A stretch of DNA of 41,632 nucleotides from Clostridia bacterium (GTDB lineage: Bacteria; Bacillota; Clostridia; Christensenellales; Aristaeellaceae). The notes under the pieces are model-generated. The model was not told the origin of the DNA. It saw only the letters and a list, made by a program, of their open reading frames with translations, and did no database searches. How positions within the stretch are numbered: the first letter of the stretch is position 1; each line of letters begins with the position of its first letter. Of the stretch, positions 23,918 to 32,521 are shown piece by piece. Position numbers and translations under genes: made by a program. Location: assembly GCA_900769075.1 (NCBI GenBank), contig CAAGFE010000026.1, positions 1 to 41,632 on the forward strand, in the 5' to 3' direction.

Positions 23918-24802
23918 ATGAACAAACTGCTGAGAACCCTGTCTGTGCTGCTGGCGCTCCTCCTGCCGGTGTCGGCGCTTGCGGAGATTCACCTGATTGA
24001 GGATGAATCCCAGCTGCCCGAGGGCTGGCGCGATAAGGAGCTGCTGCGCCTGACCGCCATCGACACCGACCGTTCCGACGCCATGCTGCTCCAGTGCGGC
24101 GGCGAGAACATGATGATCGACGGCGGTTCCGTCCAGTTCTATCCCCGCCTGGAGGAGCAGTTCGCCGACTACGGCATCACCGAGTTCAAGTATCTCTACA
24201 ACACCCACTATGACAACGATCACATCCAGGGCCTGTCCAAGATGATGAACAGCGGCAAGTACATCATCGGCGGGTTCTGCTCCGCCGTGCGCCAGGATTA
24301 TCAGGACAGCGGCAAGTTCCATTCCACCGCCGTCCGCGTGGCGAAGAACAACGGCATCCCCTACATCCAGATTTCCGACGGCGATGTGCTGACCCTGGGC
24401 TCCGCCATCATCCACGTTGTCCGCTGCGACGAGCCCTGGGGCACCAACAACCGCAGCGCCGCCTGCCAGGTGGTTTTCGGCAGCAGCAAGATCTTCCTGC
24501 CCGGGGACTGCGGCAATCAGGTGCTGAAATACTTCGTCACCAACCGGGATCACGCCCTGCTGGAATGTGACATCATGAAGGCCCCCCATCACGGCATCAA
24601 CGGCGTTGTGGATGAATTTCTGGACGTCGCCCAGCCGGAGTTCATCTTCGTGCCCAACGCCCAGGCAAACCTCAACGCCAGCAAGCAGAACCACTTTGCC
24701 AAGAAGGGCGCCTGGTTCTCCGGCGACGGCACCATTATGATGGAAACCGACGGCACCGACTGGTACATCTGGCAGCTGCCCAACTGGACGAAAAAGGATT
24801 GA
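23918..24802 (+). CDS. Secreted ComEC-like MBL-fold hydrolase
   Basis: The 294-residue protein has a signal peptide (MNKLLRTL, Leu-rich core, ALAE near 23), so it acts outside the membrane. The metallo-beta-lactamase fold shows IDGG (67-70), the metal motif THYDNDH with His97, Asp99, Asp101 and His102, then LPGDCG and APHHGING. The HxDxDH form with Asp in place of the second His is that of the ComEC/Rec2 C-terminal nuclease-like domain. No ComEC membrane channel is fused or adjacent. Possible roles are extracellular nucleic acid or phosphoester hydrolysis. The start at 23918 is chosen over 23915 because GGAG lies seven bases upstream. It has its own promoter and terminator. Confidence 0.82.
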   Translation: MNKLLRTLSVLLALLLPVSALAEIHLIEDESQLPEGWRDKELLRLTAIDTDRSDAMLLQCGGENMMIDGGSVQFYPRLEEQFADYGITEFKYLYNTHYDNDHIQGLSKMMNSGKYIIGGFCSAVRQDYQDSGKFHSTAVRVAKNNGIPYIQISDGDVLTLGSAIIHVVRCDEPWGTNNRSAACQVVFGSSKIFLPGDCGNQVLKYFVTNRDHALLECDIMKAPHHGINGVVDEFLDVAQPEFIFVPNAQANLNASKQNHFAKKGAWFSGDGTIMMETDGTDWYIWQLPNWTKKD

Positions 24803-24864
24803 CAGAATACAGCACCGGTCATCTGCAAACCCATCAAAAACGTCTGCTGTGGAATAAAAAGATT

Positions 24865-24897
24865 GAGGAAGCGGTTTTCGCCGCTTCCTCTTTGTTT
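24865..24897. terminator. Bidirectional terminator between convergent genes
   Basis: A perfect 10-base stem GAGGAAGCGG (24865-24874) / CCGCTTCCTC (24881-24890) is followed by TTTGTTTT on the plus strand. AATAAAAAG lies before it and gives Us on the minus strand. Confidence 0.8.
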
Positions 24898-24901
24898 TGA
24901 T

Positions 24902-26386
24902 TTACGCCCAGGGATTCTCGGTGGGATAGGGCAGGGACTTGGGCTGATTGTAGGCAATGTCCGTGACGCCCAGGTACTTGAAGACCTCGAACAGCTGCTT
25001 CGCGCAGTGGGCGAAGGCCACCGCACCGTGATGGGGATAGCGCTTCTGGATCAGCACATGGCGGTAGAAGCGATCCATCTCCTTGATGGCGAAGATGCCG
25101 ATGCCGCCGAAGGACCGGGTCGCCACGGGCAGCACCTCGCCCTGAGCGATGTAGGAGCGCAGGTTGCCGTCCGAATCGCACTGGAGGCGGTAGAAGGTGA
25201 TGTCGCTGGGCGCGATGTCGCCCTCGAGGGTGCCGCGGGTGAAGTCGGGATCGGATCCTTCCGGCTCCAGCAGGCGATGCTGGATCAGCTGGTACTTGAC
25301 CGCGCGGTCGGCGCACATCTTGCAGGAAGGCGTATTGCCGCAGTGGAAGCCCATGAAGGTTTCGTTCAAGCGGTAATCAAACTTGCCGGCGATGTCCTCA
25401 TCGTAGATGTACTTCGCCACGGAGTTGTTGATGTCCAGCAGCGTGACGGTATCGCCGGTGACGCAGATGCCGATGTACTCGCTCAGCGCGCCGTAGATAT
25501 CAACCTCGCAGGACACCGGAATGCCGCGGGACGCCAGGCGGCTGTTGACGTAGCAGGGCTCGAAGCCGAACTGGGAGGGGAAGGCAGGCCAGCACTTGTC
25601 CGCAAAGGCGACGTACTGGCGGGCACCCTTGTGGTTCTCGGCCCAGTCCAGCAGCGTCAGCTCAAACTGCGCCATGCGCTCGCACAGCTCGGGGTAGTAC
25701 TTGCCCTCGCCCATTTCGGCGGCCATATCGGCGCACACGGCGGGGATGCGGGGATCGCCGGCATGCTCCTTGTAGGAGACCAGCAGATCCAGCTCGGAGT
25801 TCTCCTCGATTTCCACGCCCAGCTCGTACAGGCCCTTGATGGGTGCGTTGCAGGCGAAGAAGTCCTGGGGACGGGGGCCGAAGGTGATGATCTTGAGGTT
25901 CTTCACGCCGATGATGGCGCGGGCGATGGGGATGAACTCAGCGATTTTGTCAGCCAGCTCGTCCGCGGTGCCCACGGGGTACTCGGGGATGTAGCCCTTC
26001 AGGTGACGCATGCCCAGGTTGTAGGAGCAGTTCAGCATGCCGCAGTAGGCATCGCCGCGGCCGTTGATCATGTCGCCGTCGCCCTCGGCGGCAGCCACGA
26101 ACATGCAGGGGCCGTCGAAGTACTTGGCGATCAGGGTTTCAGGCGTTTCGGGGCCGAAGTTGCCCAGGAACACGCATGCGGCGTTGCACGCATTGGCCTT
26201 GAGCTCCTCAACGGCCTTGAGCATATCCTTTTCGTTCTCAACGGTGGTCTTGATCTCGACGATCTCGAGGTTCTTCTGTCCGCACTTTTCAGCGATGGCG
26301 GCGCGGCGCTTCTCGCTCAGGATGATCGGGAAGCAGTCGCGGGACACGGCCACAAGGCCGAGCTTCACAACAGGAATGTTCTGCAT
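24902..26386 (-). CDS. L-fucose/L-arabinose isomerase family protein
   Basis: The 494-residue protein belongs to the FucI/AraA superfamily of metal-dependent aldose-ketose isomerases. The likely active-site ligands are Glu294 in SCEVD and Asp318 in LLDIN, with a His in the C-terminal HHGAVAF segment. The N-terminal half has the Rossmann-like domains (VFLGNFGPETPE, MFVAAAEGDGD). It is about 100 residues shorter than FucI of E. coli and also differs from classical AraA, so substrate is uncertain: fucose, arabinose or another deoxy- or pentose sugar. Three Cys near 350-358 (HCGNTPSCKMC) are notable. The ATG at 26386 is chosen because GGAGG abuts the in-frame TTG at 26395. No kinase or aldolase of a fucose pathway is in the window. 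Confidence 0.83.
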   Translation of the reverse strand: MQNIPVVKLGLVAVSRDCFPIILSEKRRAAIAEKCGQKNLEIVEIKTTVENEKDMLKAVEELKANACNAACVFLGNFGPETPETLIAKYFDGPCMFVAAAEGDGDMINGRGDAYCGMLNCSYNLGMRHLKGYIPEYPVGTADELADKIAEFIPIARAIIGVKNLKIITFGPRPQDFFACNAPIKGLYELGVEIEENSELDLLVSYKEHAGDPRIPAVCADMAAEMGEGKYYPELCERMAQFELTLLDWAENHKGARQYVAFADKCWPAFPSQFGFEPCYVNSRLASRGIPVSCEVDIYGALSEYIGICVTGDTVTLLDINNSVAKYIYDEDIAGKFDYRLNETFMGFHCGNTPSCKMCADRAVKYQLIQHRLLEPEGSDPDFTRGTLEGDIAPSDITFYRLQCDSDGNLRSYIAQGEVLPVATRSFGGIGIFAIKEMDRFYRHVLIQKRYPHHGAVAFAHCAKQLFEVFKYLGVTDIAYNQPKSLPYPTENPWA

Positions 26387-26436
26387 GATATTCAACCTCC
26401 TCTATCAATGCCCAAAATGGGACATTTTCTACGCTT

Positions 26437-26465
26437 AGTATACCAAGTTCAGGAAGATTCGTCAA
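26437..26465 (-). promoter_or_regulatory. Promoter of the isomerase gene
   Basis: On the minus strand TTGACG (26465-26460), 17-base spacer, TATACT (26442-26437) with an extended TG. Initiation near 26430 leaves a leader of about 44 bases. It begins about 50 bases after the stop of the aminopeptidase gene. Confidence 0.78.
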
Positions 26466-26513
26466 TGCAATTTATGCGGCGGAATGCACAATTCTTGTCA
26501 TTCGGATGCGGCC

Positions 26514-27782
26514 TTACGCCTTCCTCATGACCGCCTCGATGTCCTCCACCGTGCGGGGAATGGCCGCCGACAGGTTCTCGCAGCCGTCCTCGGTGACCAG
26601 GCAGTTGTCCTCCAGGCGGAAGCCGATTCCCCATTCCTCATGGTAGATGCCCACGTCCACGCAGAACACCATGCCCGGAGCGACGGTTTCGGGGCGCGCC
26701 ACCACGTCATGCACGTCATAGCCCACATGATGGGCGCCGCCGTGCCACATGTACCTGCCCACGTTCTCGACCTTGTCCAGCACGCCCGCGTCCACCAGCA
26801 ATTCCGCGTTGTAGCGGCGGATGGTCGCGTCCACCTCTGCCATGGAGAAGCCGGGCTTGATGATGGAGAACATGTGGTTGGAGGTCTGGAGGGCACACTC
26901 GAAGAGCAGCTTCTGCCTGTCGGAGAATTTGCCGTTGCAGGGGAAGCCGCGGCTGACGTCGGTCATGAGGGAATCATGCTGGGCGCCCACGTCGTTGAGG
27001 ATCATGTCCCCGTCGTTGGCCTGCCCGGTGTAGCTGTAATAATGGATGCAGAAATTGTTCCTGCCCGCGCTGATGATGGACGGGAAGCCCGGGCCCTGGG
27101 GGCCGTGCTGGCTCAGGGCGTAGTCAAACTCCGCCTTGTACTGGTATTCGTACATGCCGGGGCGGGAGGCCTTCATCATGGCGAGGATGCCTTCGCAGGT
27201 GACCTTCTCCGCCTCGCGGATGGCGGCGATCTCGCAGGGCTGCTTGATCAGCCGGAGCCGGCGCAGGATGGCGCCCGCGTTCTCGATGGCCAGGTAGGGG
27301 TATTCCGCCTGGATCCGCCGGAGCAGCTTGTGGGCCGGACGGTCAATGTCCTTGGGGCTGACCCGGAACAGGTCGAGGTACACCTGCCCGAAATCGCTGG
27401 TACCGGCGGAATAATGCCCGCCGGCGCACAGGGCGTGGAAGTCGCCCTCAAACTGGGCAGCAAAGCGCACATCGCGAATGCCGGAGATCGCCTCGGCCTC
27501 GGCGGGCTTGATGCGCCGACCCGTCCAGCGCTCCGCCATCAGGTCGGGCGGGAGGATATAGATGCGCTCCTCCACCTTGCCGGAGGCGTCCTTGATGGCC
27601 AGGAGCGCAAAATCGTGGCTGTCCAGGCCGGTCAGGTAATAGAAGTTGCGATCGGTGAAGAAGGGCCAGTATTCATCGTTGGTCTTGCGGATGTCCTCAC
27701 CGGAGAACATCACCAAAAGGGAAGCGGGCTTCATGGCGGCGTACAGGCGCTGGCGGTTGCCCGTGTGGAAGGACTTGTCCAT
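26514..27782 (-). CDS. pepP: Xaa-Pro aminopeptidase (M24B)
   Basis: This metallopeptidase removes N-terminal residues before proline. The 422-residue protein has the N-terminal creatinase/AMP_N domain (about 1-165) and the pita-bread M24 domain. Metal ligands are the two Asp in LNDVGAQ and MTDVSRGFP, a His in HGGAHHVGYDVHD, and the two Glu in GFRLEDN and LVTEDG. The start at 27782 follows GAGGAGG and sits downstream of the minus-strand promoter at 27841-27869. It is transcribed alone and divergent from a five-gene run that includes two more peptidases. Confidence 0.92.
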   Translation of the reverse strand: MDKSFHTGNRQRLYAAMKPASLLVMFSGEDIRKTNDEYWPFFTDRNFYYLTGLDSHDFALLAIKDASGKVEERIYILPPDLMAERWTGRRIKPAEAEAISGIRDVRFAAQFEGDFHALCAGGHYSAGTSDFGQVYLDLFRVSPKDIDRPAHKLLRRIQAEYPYLAIENAGAILRRLRLIKQPCEIAAIREAEKVTCEGILAMMKASRPGMYEYQYKAEFDYALSQHGPQGPGFPSIISAGRNNFCIHYYSYTGQANDGDMILNDVGAQHDSLMTDVSRGFPCNGKFSDRQKLLFECALQTSNHMFSIIKPGFSMAEVDATIRRYNAELLVDAGVLDKVENVGRYMWHGGAHHVGYDVHDVVARPETVAPGMVFCVDVGIYHEEWGIGFRLEDNCLVTEDGCENLSAAIPRTVEDIEAVMRKA

Positions 27783-27840
27783 GGAGAGACCTCCTCGGTG
27801 CTTGATTGTATGGGCATCCTCCGCAGATGATGCCCGTCGT

Positions 27841-27869
27841 ATTATACCGCGAAGCCCCCGCCTTGACAA
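27841..27869 (-). promoter_or_regulatory. Promoter of the Xaa-Pro aminopeptidase gene
   Basis: On the minus strand TTGTCA (27869-27864), 17-base spacer, perfect TATAAT (27846-27841). Its -35 overlaps the -35 of the divergent plus-strand promoter. Confidence 0.78.
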
Positions 27870-27891
27870 TCCCTCGCCATCGGGATACAAT
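27863..27891 (+). promoter_or_regulatory. Promoter of the S51-larA-cyclophilin-pepV operon
   Basis: Perfect TTGACA (27863-27868), 17-base spacer, TACAAT (27886-27891). Initiation is expected near 27898. Confidence 0.8.
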
Positions 27892-27922
27892 AAAGCAAGA
27901 TTCGCAGGAAAGGTGCGATACG

Positions 27923-28672
27923 ATGATTCTGTTCCTGACCTCCAGCCCCTGTGAGGACAACGTGCCCGAGGGCGTCCGTCTGCCCTGCATCTTCTTTGAG
28001 CGCAATGGGTTTGCTGCGAATCTGCGGCGCTTCGTTCAGCCCGGCGGACGCTTCCTGGTGATCGCGGCCTATCCTGACGAACACGCCCGCAACGATGAAA
28101 TGGCATCTACCTTCGCCGGGTGCTTCGCATACCACGGCATGGGCTTTGCGTCCGTGAACGTGCTGGACAGCCGCAATCAGGCCGATGCCGCCGGGCTGGT
28201 GCAAGCCAGCGATGTGATTCTCCTCTCCGGCGGACACGTCCCCACGGAGAACGCCTTCTTCCGTCAGATCGGCCTGCGGGAATTGCTGGCGGATTATCCC
28301 GGCGTGGTGATGGGCGTCAGCGCCGGCAGCATGAACGCGGCGGACACGGTCTATGTGCAGCCGGAGGAAGCGGGGGAAGCCATCGACCCGGATTTCGTGC
28401 GCTTCACCCAGGGGCTTGGATTGACAGACAAGAACATCCTGCCCCATTACAACATGGTCAGGGACAACATCCTGGACGGCATGCGCCTGTTTGAGGACAT
28501 CACCTACCCGGACAGCCGGGGGCATTCCTTTTACGTCCTGATGGATGGCAGCTACATCCTGGAGCATGACGAGGAAAGCACGCTTTACGGCGAAGGCTAT
28601 CTGCTGCACAACGGCGTGATGGAGCGCATCTGCGAGGAGGGCGCGTCCATCCCCCTGACGGAGCAAGCGTAA
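27923..28672 (+). CDS. S51-family peptidase (dipeptidase E-like)
   Basis: The 249-residue protein has the class I glutamine amidotransferase-like fold of family S51. The nucleophile elbow is GVSAGSMNAAD with the catalytic Ser near residue 134. LLSGGHVPTENAFF lies before it, and a catalytic His is likely in LPHYN. E. coli PepE hydrolyses Asp-Xaa dipeptides; cyanophycinase is a relative. The start at 27923 follows AGGAAAGGTG. It is the first gene of an operon and lies 11 bases before larA. Confidence 0.87.
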   Translation: MILFLTSSPCEDNVPEGVRLPCIFFERNGFAANLRRFVQPGGRFLVIAAYPDEHARNDEMASTFAGCFAYHGMGFASVNVLDSRNQADAAGLVQASDVILLSGGHVPTENAFFRQIGLRELLADYPGVVMGVSAGSMNAADTVYVQPEEAGEAIDPDFVRFTQGLGLTDKNILPHYNMVRDNILDGMRLFEDITYPDSRGHSFYVLMDGSYILEHDEESTLYGEGYLLHNGVMERICEEGASIPLTEQA

Positions 28673-28683
28673 GGAGCGATCCT

Positions 28684-29958
28684 ATGGAGAAGCAATTCGA
28701 TTTTGCCTATGGCAGCGGCACCCTGCCCCTGACAGTCAAGGCCGGACGGATTGACGTGATCGAATCCGTCACCCCCGCGCCCATCAGCGATTTGCGGGAG
28801 GCCTTCCGCCGCGCGGTGGAGGAGGACGCCATCGGCTCCGCACCCCTGCGGGAAATGGTGTCCGCCGGGGACGGGGTGACCGTCGTCATCAGCGACATCA
28901 CCCGCGCCTACATGCACCCGGAGCGCATCTGTCCCCTGCTGCTGGATTATCTCCACGACGTATGCGGCGTGGCGGATGAGCACATTGTCTTTCTGGTGGC
29001 CCTGGGCACCCATCGCGCCCAGACGGCGGAGGAATTTGTCCGCCTGACCTCGGCGTATGTGGCGAATCGGGTGAAAATCGTCAACCACGACTGCGACGGA
29101 GAAACGGTGCGCGTGGGCGTGACCAGCCGGGGCACGCAGGTGGATGTCAATCCCCTGGTCGTGGGGCGGAAGGTGATTCTGCTGGGCGGCACGGTGCATC
29201 ACTTTTTCGCAGGCTACGGCGGCGGGCGCAAGAGCATCCTGCCCGGCGTGTCGAGCCGGAAAACCATCATGCAGAACCACGCCCATGCCCTGGATCCCCT
29301 GGCGGCCCAGCCCAATCCGCGCTGCGGCCTGGGGGTGACGATGCTCAACCCCGTCCATGAGGACATGGCGGAGGCCGCCGCGCTGGTCGGGCCGGTGTTC
29401 GGCATCAACATGATTGTGGACGGTCAGGGCCGGCATCTGGCGCTGCCCAGCGGTCACTGGATGGCGGCATGGCAGGAAAGCTGCAGGCTGGTGGATCGCT
29501 TCAACGGCGTGGAGATTCCCGCGCAGGCGGACGCGGTGGTGGTCTGCGCCGGCGGCTACCCCAAGGACATCAACCTGTATCAGTCCTGCAAGAGCCTCAT
29601 CAACGGCTTCCAGGCGGTGAAGCCCGGCGGAAGGCTGATCTTCATCAGCCAGTGCAGCGAAGGCGGCGGCCCGGAGGAATTTTTCGGCTGGAGCAGGTTC
29701 CTGGCCGACAACACCCTTGATACGGCGCTGCGGGCGAATTTCACCGTGGCGGGGTACATTTTCTACGAGTGCGTCGCCATCGCGGACAATGCTGAGGTAC
29801 ATGTGCTCTCCTCCCTTGACCCGGCGGATCTGACCGCGATGCACATGCATCCCCACACAGACCCGGCAGAGCTGGCTTCCCTGCTGGATTTCGGCGATCA
29901 GCAGGTGATCGTCATGCCCCGCGGTGCCAACACGGTGCCCATGATTCACACGACATAA
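28684..29958 (+). CDS. larA: LarA-like nickel-pincer-dependent racemase/epimerase
   Basis: LarA uses a nickel-pincer nucleotide cofactor to interconvert L- and D-lactate; homologues act on other 2-hydroxyacids. The 424-residue protein has the family length and the key positions: Asp71 and Arg74 in SDITR, His110 in GTHR, His172/His173 and Lys183 in VHHFFAGYGGGRKSILPG, and His199. These line up closely with the residues of the Lactiplantibacillus enzyme. The cofactor genes larB, larC and larE are not in this window. It is in an operon of peptidase genes, with GGAGCGAT before the start. Substrate is unknown. Confidence 0.87.
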   Translation: MEKQFDFAYGSGTLPLTVKAGRIDVIESVTPAPISDLREAFRRAVEEDAIGSAPLREMVSAGDGVTVVISDITRAYMHPERICPLLLDYLHDVCGVADEHIVFLVALGTHRAQTAEEFVRLTSAYVANRVKIVNHDCDGETVRVGVTSRGTQVDVNPLVVGRKVILLGGTVHHFFAGYGGGRKSILPGVSSRKTIMQNHAHALDPLAAQPNPRCGLGVTMLNPVHEDMAEAAALVGPVFGINMIVDGQGRHLALPSGHWMAAWQESCRLVDRFNGVEIPAQADAVVVCAGGYPKDINLYQSCKSLINGFQAVKPGGRLIFISQCSEGGGPEEFFGWSRFLADNTLDTALRANFTVAGYIFYECVAIADNAEVHVLSSLDPADLTAMHMHPHTDPAELASLLDFGDQQVIVMPRGANTVPMIHTT

Positions 29959-29974
29959 ATTGGAGGAAAGAGCC

Positions 29975-30703
29975 ATGGCAAATCAGAAGCAGGCCGCAAG
30001 GGCCGCAGCCGCAAAGCAGAAGGCGGAGCAGGACAAGCTGAACCGGCGCAACACCATCATCGGCGCGATCGCCATCTTGCTCGTTGCCGCCTTCGCCCTC
30101 TCCATGCTCCTTGGCAGGGCGAGCGCAAGGGAGGACAATGCCATCAGCGATAGGCCCATCCCCACCAGTGCCCCTGTCGCGGCGGACATCACCGAGAAAA
30201 TCACCCACCAAGCCGTGATCGAGGTGGAGGGCTACGGCACCATCACCGCAGTGCTCTACGGCGAGGCCGCGCCCATCACCGTGGCGAATTTCGTCAAGCT
30301 GGCAAACGAGGGCTTCTACGACGGGCTGACCTTCCACCGGATCATCAGCGGCTTTATGATTCAGGGCGGCGACCCGAAGGGCAACGGCACCGGCGGCTCC
30401 GGTGAGAACATCAAGGGGGAGTTCGCCAGGAACGGGGTGGATAACCCCATCGCCCACCAGCGGGGTGTGCTGTCGATGGCGCGTTCCAACGCCTATGACA
30501 GCGCCAGCAGCCAGTTTTTCATCATGCACCAGGCCGCACCCCATCTGGACGGCAGCTACGCGGCCTTCGGCTGTGTGACGGAGGGCATGGAGGTGGTGGA
30601 CGCGATCTGCGCAAGCACCCCCGTGACCGATGGCAACGGCACCGTGGCGAAGGCGCATCAGCCGAAAATCGTCAGCATCCGGGTGACCGAGGTGACGGAA
30701 TAA
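29975..30703 (+). CDS. Membrane-anchored cyclophilin-type peptidyl-prolyl isomerase
   Basis: The 242-residue protein has a short, positively charged cytoplasmic start (ANQKQAARAAAAKQK), one transmembrane helix at about 32-48, and a cyclophilin domain (about 70-240). The domain shows FVKLANEGFYDGLTFHRII, MIQGGDP, GVLSMAR, and SQFFI, including the catalytic Arg in FHRI. It should fold proteins at the outer face of the membrane. It lacks a lipobox Cys. The start at 29975 follows GGAGGAAAG. It lies third in the operon. Confidence 0.92.
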   Translation: MANQKQAARAAAAKQKAEQDKLNRRNTIIGAIAILLVAAFALSMLLGRASAREDNAISDRPIPTSAPVAADITEKITHQAVIEVEGYGTITAVLYGEAAPITVANFVKLANEGFYDGLTFHRIISGFMIQGGDPKGNGTGGSGENIKGEFARNGVDNPIAHQRGVLSMARSNAYDSASSQFFIMHQAAPHLDGSYAAFGCVTEGMEVVDAICASTPVTDGNGTVAKAHQPKIVSIRVTEVTE

Positions 30704-30721
30704 CAACCAAGGAGGATCCCT

Positions 30722-31015
30722 ATGCCTACCGCCCTGTGGCTGCGCACCATCAAGCATCAGCGGATGGACCGCCAGCATGTGGAACCCTGCACCCGCGACA
30801 ATCCCCAGCAGGCCCTCGAGGAAGCCTGCCGCAAGCTGGACATCAGCCGGCCCATCTGGCTGGACAAGCATGAACGCGAGTGGGACGAGTTCGGCCAGAC
30901 CCGCTTTCTGCCGGATGATTTCCTCGAATCCGTCGATTTCCAGCGCATGGAGATCGAGTTCATCGACCCGGATGCCAAGAAGAAAAAATCTGCGGATTAC
31001 CGCAATGCCTTTTGA
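30722..31015 (+). CDS. Small conserved-looking hypothetical protein (97 residues)
   Basis: I do not recognise this protein. It has an optimal AAGGAGGATCCCT site, lies 18 bases after the cyclophilin gene and 15 before the dipeptidase gene, and fits the reading of the operon, so it is real. It is hydrophilic, with no signal peptide or membrane segment. Central residues (about 44-75) are rich in Trp, Asp and Phe (RPIWLDKHEREWDEFGQTRF, LPDDFLESVDF). The end is a lysine patch KKKK. It may be a small soluble partner of one of the operon products. Confidence 0.75.
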   Translation: MPTALWLRTIKHQRMDRQHVEPCTRDNPQQALEEACRKLDISRPIWLDKHEREWDEFGQTRFLPDDFLESVDFQRMEIEFIDPDAKKKKSADYRNAF

Positions 31016-31030
31016 TGGAGGAATGTGCTC

Positions 31031-32398
31031 ATGGACAAGAAACTCTACGATCTGATTGATTCCTACGCCGAGGATTTCGCCGCCCACCTGACCCGCTGGA
31101 TTCAGGTGCCCTCCGTGAAGGATGAGGCTGCCCCCGGCGCGCCCTTTGGCAAGGAGGTTCGCCGGATGTACGACATGGCCCTGGCGGACTGCGAGGCTGA
31201 GGGCTTCGTGACCCGCGGCTTTGACGGCTATGCGCTGGACGCGACACTGCCCGGCGACTCCGAGGAAGCCATCGCCGTGCTGGGCCACCTGGACGTGGTG
31301 CCCGCCGGGGACAGCTGGCCCATGGATCCCTTCGCCGCCGTGCGCGAGGGCGACCGCATCTACGGCCGCGGCACCAGCGATGACAAGGGCCCGTCCCTGT
31401 GCGCGCTCTACGCGATGAAGGCCATCAAGGCGGCGGGCATCCCGCTGAAGAAGAGCATCCGGCTGATCCTGGGCTGCGATGAGGAATCCGGCTGGGAGGA
31501 CATGGCCTACTACGCCGAGCACGCGGGCATGCCCGATGTGGGCTTCTCCCCCGATGCGTCCTTCCCGCTCATCAACACCGAGAAGGCCATGCTCCATCTG
31601 GCGCTGACGGCCCCCGTGTCCCCTGAGGGGCTGCAGGTGAAGGAGATGTTCACCGGCGAACGCACCAACGTCATCCCCGGCGAAAGCAGGGCGCTGCTGG
31701 CGGGCGGCGAGGACGTCGCGGCGAAGGTCGCTGCTTACGCGGAAAAGACCGGCCTGCCCTACACGGCGGAGGTCACGGCGGAGGGCGTCTGGGTCACGGC
31801 GGAGGGCATCCCCGGACACAGCGCCTACCCCGAGGGAAGGCGCAACGCCATCGGCATGATGCTGCTGCTGTTCAAGGAGCTGGGTGTGAAGGGCGCCTTC
31901 GCCACCCTGGCCGACGCGGTTGGCCTGGAGAGCAGCGGCGCGTCCCTGGGCTGCGCCTGTGAGGACGCGGTTTCCGGCCCGCTGACCTGCAACATGGGTA
32001 TCCTCCACCTGGAAAAGGGCGTGATCTTCTGCACGCTGGACATGCGCGTGCCGATCACCGCCGACCTGGACAAGCTGGCGGCAAACGCCCGGGCCGCGCT
32101 GCCCGGCTTCACCGTGGTGCACGAATCCAAGAAGGCCCCCCATCACGTTCCGGCGGAGAGCGAGCTGGTGTCCAGCCTGCTGGCGGCCTACCACGAGGAA
32201 ACCGGCCTGCCTGCCGAGCCCCAGTCCACCGGCGGCGGCACCTATGCCAAAGTGCTCAAGCAGGGCGTGGCCTTCGGCGCGTCCTTCCCGGACGATGAGG
32301 ATCTGGCCCATCAGGCGGGCGAATATGTGATCCTGCCCAAGATGATCACCGCCATGAAGATTTACGCCAACGCCCTGGTACGCCTGGCGGGGAAGTAA
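31031..32398 (+). CDS. pepV: M20-family dipeptidase, PepV/Sapep type
   Basis: This metal-dependent dipeptidase trims peptides in the cytoplasm. The 455-residue protein has the M20 motifs: the His ligand in VLGHLDVVPAGD with its Asp, GRGTSDDKGPSL with the bridging Asp, and the catalytic and ligand Glu in CDEESGWED. A large lid domain (about 180-380) is as in PepV. The ATG at 31031 is chosen over the GTG at 31025 because GGAGGA lies eight bases before it. It closes the operon, with a terminator at 32419. Confidence 0.92.
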   Translation: MDKKLYDLIDSYAEDFAAHLTRWIQVPSVKDEAAPGAPFGKEVRRMYDMALADCEAEGFVTRGFDGYALDATLPGDSEEAIAVLGHLDVVPAGDSWPMDPFAAVREGDRIYGRGTSDDKGPSLCALYAMKAIKAAGIPLKKSIRLILGCDEESGWEDMAYYAEHAGMPDVGFSPDASFPLINTEKAMLHLALTAPVSPEGLQVKEMFTGERTNVIPGESRALLAGGEDVAAKVAAYAEKTGLPYTAEVTAEGVWVTAEGIPGHSAYPEGRRNAIGMMLLLFKELGVKGAFATLADAVGLESSGASLGCACEDAVSGPLTCNMGILHLEKGVIFCTLDMRVPITADLDKLAANARAALPGFTVVHESKKAPHHVPAESELVSSLLAAYHEETGLPAEPQSTGGGTYAKVLKQGVAFGASFPDDEDLAHQAGEYVILPKMITAMKIYANALVRLAGK

Positions 32399-32418
32399 GA
32401 TCGGTATCACAAATCGAC

Positions 32419-32454
32419 AAAGCGCAGTCTGCTGATGCGGGCTGCGCTTTTTTC
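32419..32454 (+). terminator. Terminator of the S51-to-pepV operon
   Basis: AAAGCGCAG (32419-32427) pairs with CTGCGCTTT (32442-32450), followed by a run of T to 32453. Confidence 0.78.
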
Positions 32455-32492
32455 CGCGGCGCACGGAGAACCGGCTCCCCCTACCCGCCCTA

Positions 32493-32521
32493 TTGCCAAT
32501 TCTGCCAATTTGTCGTATAAT
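32493..32521 (+). promoter_or_regulatory. Promoter of the glf operon
   Basis: TTGCCA (32493-32498), 17-base spacer, perfect TATAAT (32516-32521). Initiation is expected near 32528. Confidence 0.78.
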
